Assembly (NCBI GenBank): GCA_007128675.1
Contig: SKWY01000228.1
Coordinates: 1-8,841, forward strand
Source: Deltaproteobacteria bacterium
GTDB lineage: Bacteria; Myxococcota; Myxococcia; SLRQ01
Direction of reading: 5' to 3'
Length of the DNA stretch: 8,841 bases
The position numbers were made by a program, and so were the translations under genes. Shown here in pieces: positions 1 to 5,974 of this stretch. Numbering within the stretch: position 1 is the stretch's first letter; the number at the start of each line of letters is the position of its first letter. Below the pieces are notes generated by a model. That model worked only from the letters and a program-made list of their open reading frames with translations, did not search any database and was not told the DNA's origin.

Positions 1-23
1 AAACGCGACCGTCCGGGATGAGA

Positions 24-37
24 GGGGGGGGGCGGGG
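24..37. other. G-rich tract (G9-C-G4) at the left edge
   Basis: Nine consecutive G are followed by C and four more G. The first 186 bases otherwise show no gene that I can support. The frame of the ORF at 187 stays open leftward to a TGA at 19-21, but it has no recognisable protein content there. Long G runs are prone to sequencing error, so frames crossing this tract should be treated with caution. Confidence 0.5.
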
Positions 38-186
38 AAACGTGGCCCAAGGCGGAACTAGGAACCCGCGCGGCAGACCGAAAGGGCCACTGTCGGAAAT
101 TCTCCGTCTACCGGTGCGCGCACCCCGGATCTACCCGACAGGCGACATTCATCGAGGATAGCGTCCCTACATTCGCTTGCCAGAAT

Positions 187-381
187 ATGGTTCGATCGAC
201 TTCTGGGGCAGGACGGGAATGGGTCGAGATATACGAGTATGACGACGGAGGGCCGGGCAGCGGATTCTATGCCTACTGCATCGCAATTCGTCCTCCCTAC
301 AAGTTTGCAGATCTAGTTGAATGGCTGAAGGAGCGAGAGGCGTCGGCAACCGTGAACTCAAAGAAAGGCAGTCGAAGCTAG
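187..381 (+). CDS. Small hypothetical protein (64 aa)
   Basis: This is a short open frame that I do not recognise. The middle reads like real protein (motifs WVEIYEYDDG, FYAYCIAIRP, FADLVEWLKERE), with an acidic-aromatic stretch followed by a probable amphipathic helix and a basic, Ser-rich end. There is no Shine-Dalgarno sequence in front of the ATG at 187. The same frame is open upstream to a stop at 19-21, so the true start could lie further left, or the ORF could be the tail of a decayed gene. No signal peptide or membrane segment is visible. It precedes a pseudogene, which fits a region of gene decay. It could also be chance. Confidence 0.25.
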   Translation: MVRSTSGAGREWVEIYEYDDGGPGSGFYAYCIAIRPPYKFADLVEWLKEREASATVNSKKGSRS

Positions 382-740
382 CTGCGCCCGGATGCGTTGG
401 CCGTTGCTTTGCGACGTCCAGGCGACCTGTTCCTGAGCGCGCAGGAACGACGGCTTATCGCCGCAGCATACGTGCTGGACCCTAGAGAAGCTCGTCAAGG
501 TCTTCCTCGAGAAAGCTACGAACCTGGTCCACCATTGCCGGTACAATAGACGTAATGTACTCAGAGTCGCATTCATTCAACACCAAGGCAACGACTTGCG
601 TATCGGCGATACGCGAAACAGGAAGAGTAGAAAAAAAGGCGTTCGACATGCTTGCGCCGCATTGGACCGAGAAAGCGGCGAACAGCTTCCTCATCCGCCC
701 CCTTGACCATGAAGCGCTTGTCGAAGTCGTCGTCACCACT
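382..740. other. Unassigned stretch upstream of the ATPase remnant
   Basis: No gene can be firmly placed here. Frames are open on both strands. On the plus strand the frame that later encodes the DUF4143 domain is open from the ATG at 555, but its first 60 or so residues do not resemble the family. On the minus strand a frame ending at 482 also reads protein-like (ALVLNECDSEYI), but its ATGs (739, 649) lack ribosome binding sites. No P-loop (GxxxxGKT/S), which should precede a DUF4143 domain, is seen in any frame. I read this as the scar where the ATPase gene lost its 5' part. Confidence 0.4.
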
Positions 741-1384
741 CTTTACATCCTGCGCACCGAGCAGTTCCTAAATGCAAGGAGTGTTGAAGCGTGGCGCTTC
801 CTGCGGATGCTCGCTGCTTCCCACGCCCAGGTATGGAACGCATCACAGATCGGTATGAGCCTCGGGCTGGACGGCAAGACGGTCAACAGCTACTTGGACC
901 ACCTCGTGGGCGCATATTTGATCAGGCGCCTCTCGCCCTATCAGGCGAACACGCGAAAGCGCCTCGTCAAACGCCCCAAGGTATTCTGGAGGGACACGGG
1001 CTTGCTCCATGCCCTCTTGAACGTCTCCGATGAAGATACACTGCTCGGACAACCATGGGTCGGGCACAGTTGGGAAGGATTCGTCATCGAGCAAATCATC
1101 GGCGAACTATTCTCTCGAGGTGCGCAATTCGAGGCGTATTGGATGCGCACGAGCGACCATCATGAGCTCGATCTGGTCCTGGACTGGGGGGGGCGGAGCT
1201 TTGGGCGGTCGAGATCAAGCTCACCACATCTCCGACTCGAGCGGACCTGGAGCGTCTGGACAAGACCGCGGACCTCATTGAGGCAGAGAGGCGCTTTCTC
1301 GTCTCGAAGACCATCGAGGTGGCGGGAGACGATCAGCGGGCGTCCTGTGATCTACCTTGGCTTCTTTCGAGGCTGCCCGACTGA
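741..1384 (+). pseudogene. DUF4143-type AAA ATPase, 5'-truncated and frameshifted
   Basis: This is the C-terminal half of a large family of predicted AAA+ ATPases: an N-terminal P-loop domain, then a winged-helix-like segment, then DUF4143 with a nuclease-like fold. Their cellular role is poorly known. Hallmarks seen in order are FLRMLAASHAQVWNAS, a helix-turn-helix-like segment (LGLDGKTVNSYLDHL), KRLVKRPKVFWRDTGLLHAL, GHSWEGFVIEQI and HELDLVLDWG. At the eight-G run (1186-1193) the frame breaks. The family's expected continuation, with the motif ELWAVEIKLT, lies in the -1 frame and runs to a TGA at 1382-1384. The uninterrupted frame instead continues as low-quality Arg/Ser-rich sequence to 1541. 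The ATPase domain with Walker motifs is absent upstream. A G-run sequencing error could explain the frameshift but not the missing N-terminus. I am confident of the family and fairly confident that the gene is dead. Confidence 0.8.
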
Positions 1385-1593
1385 ACCCGGAACAGCGGTG
1401 CTCCCGTTGGCATTGGGTCGATTCCGGCCGCGCGCGCTGCCGGGATGGTGCTGGACCGGAACGTTGGGGACTCGAGCACTGTGTCTTGTCGGTACAAGGA
1501 GAGGGTTGTGGCTGTTCGGGGGTGGTGAGGGATTTGTCTAGATCCATCCAGACAACACTGGCCGAGGAAAGAGCACTCGACCGTCCGCCCGAC

Positions 1594-1885
1594 CAGTCTC
1601 GACAGTCAGCCGAGTCCTATGAAGCTCTCATCCTCACCAATCAAGGCTCTTTTCAAACACGATGACCGGAATTCTCGGCCGGGATCAGGGATGCGCTCGT
1701 CATGATGCCGGAAGCCCGGCCGACTGCGATATCGGTTTCTGGCGCACGATCAACACACCGCCGGTGTTCCGGCTCTCTGGTGCGGGAGGCAGAGCAAGGG
1801 CGGGCCTCCGCTACGCCGCCGACCGATGGAAATACTCCAGCACGCCACCAAGGCGCTCCGAGCACACGATCTCGCCGTCGTCATT
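1594..1885 (-). repeat. Copy 1 of a 292-bp direct repeat (mobile-element end)
   Basis: This matches 2623-2914 over its full length with 26 mismatches that I counted (about 91% identity) and no gaps. The low-coordinate boundary is sharp (CAGTCTCGACAGT here, CTGTCTCAACAGT in copy 2). At the other side, similarity stops right after GCCGTCGTCATT. The high-coordinate part contains the last codons of an integrase on the minus strand; the rest is non-coding. I infer that this is the 3' end of an insertion element, with the element terminus near 1594. The 209 bases before it, after the ATPase pseudogene, show no gene. Confidence 0.8.
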
Positions 1886-1903
1886 GGCGGGGACAACCTT
1901 CGA
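1811..1903 (-). pseudogene. C-terminal remnant of a DDE integrase/transposase
   Basis: The minus strand ends with VPANDDGEIVCSERLGG, then a short aromatic/basic stretch and AA before the TAG at 1811-1813. From memory, this tail (GEIVCxERLGGxLxxYxRxAA) is typical of a family of rve-fold integrases/transposases in myxobacteria and planctomycetes. It sits just after the conserved region around ERNHQGL, which is absent here. Upstream the open frame continues to 2017, but that part does not look like the family. No catalytic Asp or Glu residues remain, so it is inactive. The paralogous end at 2840 confirms that the sequence is a conserved element end and not chance coding. Confidence 0.6.
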
Positions 1904-2108
1904 GATCACGTAGGGTCCAGCAGCATTCGCTCGAACCTGTCTCTCCTTGCACGGCAAGCCGCAGTTATTGATGAAAGACATGACAAGACTTTCCTGAATC
2001 CGCGTTCGCTCCGTCAATAAGGACGAAATGAATTTGCTGGTCTCTTAATAGGAAAGCGGCTAGTGTCGAATTCGACCACCTGCTATGACGCACTTTTTTA
2101 CTGTGGTT

Positions 2109-2113
2109 AGGAG
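2109..2113 (+). promoter_or_regulatory. Ribosome binding site AGGAG of the small lipoprotein
   Basis: AGGAG lies 3 bases before the ATG at 2117 and 6 bases before the in-frame ATG at 2120. The usual spacing favours the second ATG, which would shorten the protein by one residue. Confidence 0.6.
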
Positions 2114-2116
2114 ATA

Positions 2117-2500
2117 ATGATGGCTCGATGCTTCGTTGCATATGGGGCAGTAGTAGTTTTTGTTTTTTCGGCTGGGTGCAACAACGGAAACGGTGTCATC
2201 ACGGACGTCGATGAGCTGACAAGGCTGGAGTGCGAGCAGTATCTAGAATGTTATCCCGAGTATTTCTACTCGGATTTCGATGCGCTGCAAGATTGCATCG
2301 ATCATGAGATAAGTGAAGTAGGGGATCGGATCGAATACTACGAAGAGTATGGGACGGCCGCTTGCCATCAATCGGCATTAGAGTTTTTCAGTTGCTTGCT
2401 GCAGCTAAGTTGCCCGGAGCTTTACGAGTATTACGAGGGTGCCGGGACAATTTATCCCTGTTGGGAAGAACAGGACAAGATGTCCCGGCTCTGTGATTAG
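2117..2500 (+). CDS. Small cysteine-rich lipoprotein (127 aa)
   Basis: This encodes an exported protein predicted to be lipid-anchored through Cys21. Residues 1-20 form a signal peptide (a hydrophobic VVVFVF core) with lipobox SAGC. The mature part is very acidic and rich in Tyr and Glu. It has eight further cysteines at about 39, 45, 60, 83, 93, 99, 115 and 126, which suggests disulfides and life outside the cytoplasm. The spacing CEQYLEC and the closing KMSRLC resemble the small Cys-patterned lipoproteins abundant in myxobacteria; their function is unknown. An AGGAG precedes two adjacent ATGs, and the second may be the real start. The gene sits alone between two copies of a 292-bp element end. 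By eye it is more A/T-rich than the flanking sequence, which hints at separate origin. No terminator was found after the stop. Confidence 0.8.
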   Translation: MMARCFVAYGAVVVFVFSAGCNNGNGVITDVDELTRLECEQYLECYPEYFYSDFDALQDCIDHEISEVGDRIEYYEEYGTAACHQSALEFFSCLLQLSCPELYEYYEGAGTIYPCWEEQDKMSRLCD

Positions 2501-2622
2501 AACGAGTCGGCTCACGCCTCGTCCCCCATCACCCTAGTAGTGCTAGTAGTGAAGCTGCAGACGGATCCAGCTCCAAAGAACGATAACCCGGTCCCACGGG
2601 ATCAATCTTTGCTATCCCCGAT

Positions 2623-2914
2623 CTGTCTCAACAGTCAGCCGAGTCCGATGAAGCTCTAATCCGCACCAATCAAGGCTCTCATAAAAGACGATGAACGGGA
2701 TTCTCGGCGGGTATCAGGGATGCGCTCGTCATGATGCCGGAAGCCCGGCCGATTTCGATATCGGTTTATGGCGCACGATCGACACACCGCCGGTGTTTCG
2801 GCTCTTTGGTGCCGAAGGCAGAGCAAGGGCGGGCCTCCGCTACGCCGCCGCCCGATGGAAATGCTTCAGCACGCCACCAAGGCGCTCCGAGCAGACGATC
2901 TTGCCGTCGTCATT
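2623..2914 (-). repeat. Copy 2 of the 292-bp direct repeat (mobile-element end)
   Basis: This is the partner of 1594-1885, in the same orientation and offset by exactly 1029 bp throughout. It begins CTGTCTCAACAGT and ends at GCCGTCGTCATT. It holds the last codons of a second integrase remnant on the minus strand plus the non-coding element end. The absence of indels at 9% divergence suggests two insertions of related elements, or an old duplication that diverged by point mutation. Confidence 0.8.
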
Positions 2915-3025
2915 CTCTCCTTCGGAGAGACCCGACATGATGAGGTAACGGGTGTTCTTTAGGAAACCGTCCAATTCATCAGTCAGGTCTTGAGAGCGGT
3001 GAGCGGCCCCGACTCCCGTTGCCAT
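2840..3025 (-). pseudogene. Internally deleted DDE integrase/transposase remnant
   Basis: This minus-strand frame joins two separated parts of the rve-type integrase family. The first is the core segment DLTDELDGF followed by NTRYLIM, which in intact members leads into DRDPxFT with a catalytic Asp. The second is the extreme C-terminus NDDGKIVCSERLGG, ending in AAA before the stop at 2840-2842. Everything between, including the rest of the catalytic core, is missing. The joint lies at a perfect small inverted repeat (2914-2930). The N-terminal half is also missing. It cannot encode an active enzyme. The family assignment rests on recalled motifs, on the matching C-terminus at 1811 and on the matching core segment at 5713-5758. 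Confidence 0.65.
2914..2930. other. Perfect hairpin (7-bp stem, 3-base loop) at the deletion joint
   Basis: TCTCTCC, loop TTC, GGAGAGA. It begins exactly where the 292-bp repeats stop matching and where the two integrase segments are joined. It may be a repair or deletion scar. No T tract follows, so it is not a good terminator. Confidence 0.5.
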
Positions 3026-3066
3026 GCTGGCGGCGGCAGCCCAACTGCGGCTTCAATCGTCGGTCA

Positions 3067-3082
3067 CATGCCTTCGGGCATG
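3067..3082. other. Perfect hairpin with TTCG loop
   Basis: CATGCC, TTCG tetraloop, GGCATG. On the minus strand it lies just after a purine-rich AAGGAGGAGG stretch and spans a five-codon frame ATG...ATG TGA. This could be a translation-start remnant or a stable RNA hairpin. No T run follows. Confidence 0.4.
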
Positions 3083-3108
3083 CCCCCTCCTCCTTTCTTG
3101 CATTTGGA

Positions 3109-3261
3109 CTACCGGCGCACAGGCCTGGCTCGGTCCGCGGAGCCAATCGACGCTCTGGCGATCTGCTCCGCCCAAGACCCGCAAGCGTTGTTCGTGACGC
3201 CGGCGATCAATCCGCTCGTGCGATAGACATCCACGATCCTTTCTTGCTCGCTGATCGCCAC
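3109..3261 (-). CDS. Candidate small ORF with GTG start (50 aa)
   Basis: This is a possible short gene between the integrase remnant and the protease, which stops at 3368. A GTG at 3261-3259 is preceded by AGGAAGG at six-base spacing, and the frame runs to a TAG at 3111-3109. The protein begins VAISEQERIVDVYRTSG and includes the motif GVTNNACGSW. Most third codon positions are G or C, as in the neighbouring genes. The frame is also open upstream to about 3345, so it could be the tail of a lost gene. I recognise no domain, signal peptide or membrane segment. It is downstream of and co-oriented with the protease gene and could share its transcript. The call is weak. Confidence 0.25.
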   Translation of the reverse strand: MAISEQERIVDVYRTSGLIAGVTNNACGSWAEQIARASIGSADRARPVRR

Positions 3262-3367
3262 GACGTTCCTTCCTATCGCTGCCTCCTTTGGTGAGCGATC
3301 TACCGTCGAGGATTTTCGTGCTAGGCGTCGTATCTCGGACGGTTACCGTGTACTGGGCTCCTACGGC

Positions 3368-4303
3368 CTAGTCGAAGGTGATCTCCCGAGTCTCCGGGAA
3401 AGACACCGTCTTACGTTTCATTTCTCCCTTTATCACCGCAAATACCTCGTAATCGCCAGATTCGGCTGGAATTATTACTCTTGGCCCCTTACCGGCCATG
3501 CGGTCGTTGACGAATACGGGAACACCAACTGGCGCCGTTATGACCAGGCAGGGACCAGATTCTGCCAAACGGGGAAACAGCCGGAACGCCGCATCCGTGC
3601 GTATGGCGAAGTTGATGGCGTTGGCATTGGTCACACCTGACGTGAGAACCCCCACCACTCGGCCACGCCGATCGAACACGGGGCCGCCGGAGGCGCCAGG
3701 GTTCAACGGAATCTGCGTCTGGAAGATGGGCGTGTTCAGCTCGCTCGGGTAGATGTTCGAGACCATGCCCACGGAAAACGTCCAAATGCCCCCAGCGCTG
3801 TGGCTCACGGAAGCAACCCAGCTCCCCACCCTGAGATCGGAAAAGCCTCCGATCTCCACCGAATGTGTCGGTCTTACTGGAACTTGAATGAGCGCAAGGT
3901 CGATGTCGTCCCCAGCGCGCTCTACAACCTTGGCCGTAAACCTTCGGCCATCTCGCAACACCACCTGAACTTCCTCTGCTCGTCCGACCACGTGCGCATT
4001 CGTCACCGCCAGACCATCCTCGGTGACGAAGAACCCGGAACCCATCGAAGCACCTTGAGAGATGAAGACAACGGCTGGGGCAATCTTCTCATAGAGAACT
4101 CGCTGCTGGGACTCCATTGCCCATATCGGATCCGCCAGAGAATCACGTTCTGCCGCGAATGACGACCCTGGCCAAACGGTGACGCAAACTAGGAAGAAAG
4201 TCGCCGTGAGGCCGAAGCCCATCCCAAAAGACTGCTCGCGTGGCGTCCTTTGCGATATGGACGTGCCTGGTGTCTCAGCCTTTGGTCGCACACTACGACG
4301 CAT
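3368..4303 (-). CDS. Exported trypsin-like (DegP/HtrA-like) serine protease with PEGA-like C-terminus
   Basis: This is a predicted serine endopeptidase of the S1C type (HtrA/DegP-like), 311 aa, acting outside the cytoplasmic membrane. After a basic N-terminus, a hydrophobic segment at residues 28-50 ends in SSFAA, consistent with a signal peptide. The protease domain spans about 65-245 with the full triad: His104 in TNAHVV, Asp135 in DDIDLALI and Ser205 in NPGASGGPVF. There is no PDZ domain, unlike classic DegP/DegS. Instead residues about 252-311 form a small beta-rich PEGA-like domain (VITAPVGVPVFVNDRMAGKG), a module usually linked to the cell surface or peptidoglycan-proximal space. The start at 4303 is supported by a strong ribosome binding site; Met28 would give a more standard signal peptide. 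The gene lies 108 bp downstream of another exported protein's gene on the same strand. The substrate is unknown. Confidence 0.88.
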   Translation of the reverse strand: MRRSVRPKAETPGTSISQRTPREQSFGMGFGLTATFFLVCVTVWPGSSFAAERDSLADPIWAMESQQRVLYEKIAPAVVFISQGASMGSGFFVTEDGLAVTNAHVVGRAEEVQVVLRDGRRFTAKVVERAGDDIDLALIQVPVRPTHSVEIGGFSDLRVGSWVASVSHSAGGIWTFSVGMVSNIYPSELNTPIFQTQIPLNPGASGGPVFDRRGRVVGVLTSGVTNANAINFAIRTDAAFRLFPRLAESGPCLVITAPVGVPVFVNDRMAGKGPRVIIPAESGDYEVFAVIKGEMKRKTVSFPETREITFD

Positions 4304-4306
4304 GTT

Positions 4307-4314
4307 CCCTCCTT
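4307..4314 (-). promoter_or_regulatory. Strong ribosome binding site of the protease gene
   Basis: On the minus strand AAGGAGGG lies three bases before the ATG at 4303 (four to five bases from the AGGAGG core), preceded by an A-rich run. This fixes the long N-terminus despite the internal Met28 alternative. Confidence 0.7.
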
Positions 4315-4411
4315 CTTTTTTTAATTCGTTCCCCGATGCGCTGCGATACTCGGTCCGAACTCCTTCTTCTGCACTTCGTAGCGCGAAGCAGGATCGAGCA
4401 TCTCATCGCAG

Positions 4412-5503
4412 CTAAAGGCTTGCATGAAGGGTCAGGCCAGCACCATCTGGCAGCAAGCTGATATTCAGGGTCCACCGGAAGCGTTGCTGGGTTTCATCCC
4501 GTGATGTCGAAAAAGGAGTGTAGCTATCCGAAAGACCTAGCTCTTGTCGCAGACGTTTGTTGTGCTGATCTGCCAAACGGCGGGCCTCGTCCGGCTCGAC
4601 GGGGTGTATCTTTCGAGGAGAAATCCTCTGACCGACGATCGACAAAGCAACCGAGGCGCCGGTCAGCGACAACAAGCCCACGGACACTTCTCCGTTAGAG
4701 GTCCAATCCAAGAAGGCCCAAGTTCCGAAGCCCACAAAGGCCAGAGTTCCAACCCCCACTATAGTGCCGCCAATGCGCTGACGTCGCACATTCGACCTGT
4801 ACTCGGATAAGAGCTCGTTACTGCCTACAGTTTCATAGAACTCCTCGAAACTGATTGGCGTCTTGTACTTGCCTCGATAGGGCCGCGTCCAATGTTGCAT
4901 GACGACAGTCCCCCCGGTCCCCCTGACGCCGACGAAGTCCTCGAACCAGATGAACCTTTCACCGAATTGCTCTCGAGCCTCCTCGAGATCCTGCGTCACC
5001 CTTCCCGCAACTTGGCTCACAGATTGGCTGGCTCTAGGCGAAACCCCGTCTAATTCGCCGCGCGAGGCAATTGCCCGGTTCTCCACGCCGCTCAAGGCAA
5101 CGAGGGTTTCTCCCTGCTTGTCGTAAAACACCACGACAACCGCAGATGGCGCTTCATGTCCGCTGTCGAAGACACGCACTACCACTATCTGATCCACGGG
5201 GAGTTCGCTGGCTCGCTCCAGGATTGCCGTGTCGTCGAGACCAGACATGTCTCCCAGAGACTGGTCTTCCATCACCAGGCCCTTCGTTGTCGACCGAAGC
5301 GTGACCAGTAGTTGGCTGGCCGCGGCGAGGCTTCGCTCCCGATCTCCCGCGGCAACGACAAGATATGACGCATCTTCGCCCGAGAGATATGAGCCAATGG
5401 CCTCGGGCTCGAAAGTCTCCTCCCAGCCCGCCAACGCCAGGTTGATAGGCAAAAAGAGGAGAATGGGAGAGATGGTCATAAGCCTGCGCAAGAAAGCTTC
5501 CAT
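4412..5503 (-). CDS. Exported/membrane protein of unknown function (363 aa)
   Basis: I do not recognise a named family. Residues 1-25 form a signal peptide (hydrophobic ISPILLFLPINLALA, likely cut before GWEE). Residues 45-140 look like a compact alpha/beta domain (ASYLVVAAG, DQIVVVRVFD, AVVVVFYDKQGE). Residues 160-185 are helical and charged. Two adjacent hydrophobic stretches at about 245-268 and 273-291 could form a membrane hairpin. They are followed by PDEARRLADQHNKRLRQELG and a short beta end (LNISLLPDGAGLTLH). This layout resembles secreted proteins I associate with myxobacteria. The frame is open upstream to 5713, but those residues come from an integrase remnant. The ATG at 5503 has GGAG six bases upstream and directly precedes the signal peptide, so I start there. 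It is probably co-transcribed with the protease. Confidence 0.75.
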   Translation of the reverse strand: MEAFLRRLMTISPILLFLPINLALAGWEETFEPEAIGSYLSGEDASYLVVAAGDRERSLAAASQLLVTLRSTTKGLVMEDQSLGDMSGLDDTAILERASELPVDQIVVVRVFDSGHEAPSAVVVVFYDKQGETLVALSGVENRAIASRGELDGVSPRASQSVSQVAGRVTQDLEEAREQFGERFIWFEDFVGVRGTGGTVVMQHWTRPYRGKYKTPISFEEFYETVGSNELLSEYRSNVRRQRIGGTIVGVGTLAFVGFGTWAFLDWTSNGEVSVGLLSLTGASVALSIVGQRISPRKIHPVEPDEARRLADQHNKRLRQELGLSDSYTPFSTSRDETQQRFRWTLNISLLPDGAGLTLHASL

Positions 5504-5509
5504 AGGACA

Positions 5510-5513
5510 CTCC
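5510..5513 (-). promoter_or_regulatory. Ribosome binding site fixing the start at 5503
   Basis: GGAG on the minus strand, six bases before the ATG at 5503-5501. It supports this start over the frame-open ATG at 5713, which lies inside the integrase remnant. Confidence 0.5.
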
Positions 5514-5647
5514 GGCCAGAATAGAAAACCGCGAAAACGGACAGTATTTCCAGGTGCGGCGCAATGTCTAGTCTCAAAAGCCAATCGTCGGATCGACGTC
5601 AGCGGCAGCCATCGACCGGCGGCGGAGGTCGCTTCCATGCCTGCTTT

Positions 5648-5843
5648 GGGCGGAAGGCCACGCCACCTGAGGATCTGTCGGAAGTGGTCGGTGAAGACGG
5701 GATCTCGATCCATTATGAGATAGCGGGTATTGCAGAGGAAGCCGTCGAGTTCAGAGGAATATCCCTCGCCGCTCGAGCAAGTCTCCGTCGCTGCTTGTCG
5801 GTGAAGCGAGTTTGCAGCCAGCGGCGGCCAATTGCTTCCGTAG
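5648..5843 (-). pseudogene. Third remnant of the DDE integrase/transposase family
   Basis: The minus strand shows two pieces of the rve-type integrase in different frames. The first (about 5840-5765) reads RFTDKQRRRLARAAR, like the family's N-terminal part (xxDxQRRRLAxxAK). The second (about 5758-5648) reads LDGFLCNTRYLIMDRDPVFT and then HFRQILRWRG, which is the catalytic-core segment with the DRD motif. The section that normally lies between them is missing and the frame shifts at the joint. The core segment parallels the remnant at 2840-3025 at protein and DNA level, but here the C-terminal tail is absent. The second piece is in frame with the exported-protein gene downstream and so creates a false long N-terminus for it. 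It is inactive. Confidence 0.6.
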
Positions 5844-5851
5844 CACCGCGC

Positions 5852-5921
5852 TCTCGGCTTCGCCGAGACTCGAAGGGAAAGCCGCTTCGCGGCTCGAGCT
5901 GACCCTGCGCCGTTGGCGCAG
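5852..5921. repeat. Cluster of three perfect GC-rich hairpins
   Basis: Three inverted repeats lie within 70 bp: TCTCGGC-TTC-GCCGAGA (5852-5868), AGCCGC-TTC-GCGGCT (5880-5894) and CTGCGCC-GTT-GGCGCAG (5905-5921). All have three-base loops. They lie 54-123 bases beyond the stop of the cysteine-repeat lipoprotein on the minus strand, so they could act as RNA 3'-end or processing structures. No U tract follows. They could equally be a REP-like element or the terminal region of the adjacent integrase remnant. Confidence 0.55.
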
Positions 5922-5974
5922 TGCGAGTGTTCGGCCTGAAGGTAGGCGAGGGCGTTTTCTTCACTTCGCCCAGA

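Noticed and set aside
1194..1541. Continuation of the 555 frame after the G8 run
   Set aside because: It turns into Arg/Ser-rich nonsense exactly where the -1 frame shows the family's AVEIK motif.
2502..2522. Inverted repeat ACGAG/CTCGT after the small lipoprotein, considered as a terminator
   Set aside because: It has only a five-base stem with an 11-base loop and no T tract.
2534..2551. Nine-base tandem duplication CTAGTAGTG x2
   Set aside because: It is too short and only two copies; likely chance or simple slippage. There is no sign of a CRISPR or integron site.
2691..2962. Plus-strand frames similar to those at 1662-1971
   Set aside because: Their mutual similarity comes from the 292-bp DNA repeat. 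The protein-coding signal there is the integrase tail on the minus strand.
1594..3025. Intact composite transposon
   Set aside because: Both flanking elements are truncated, no complete transposase or second terminus is visible, and no target duplication could be identified.
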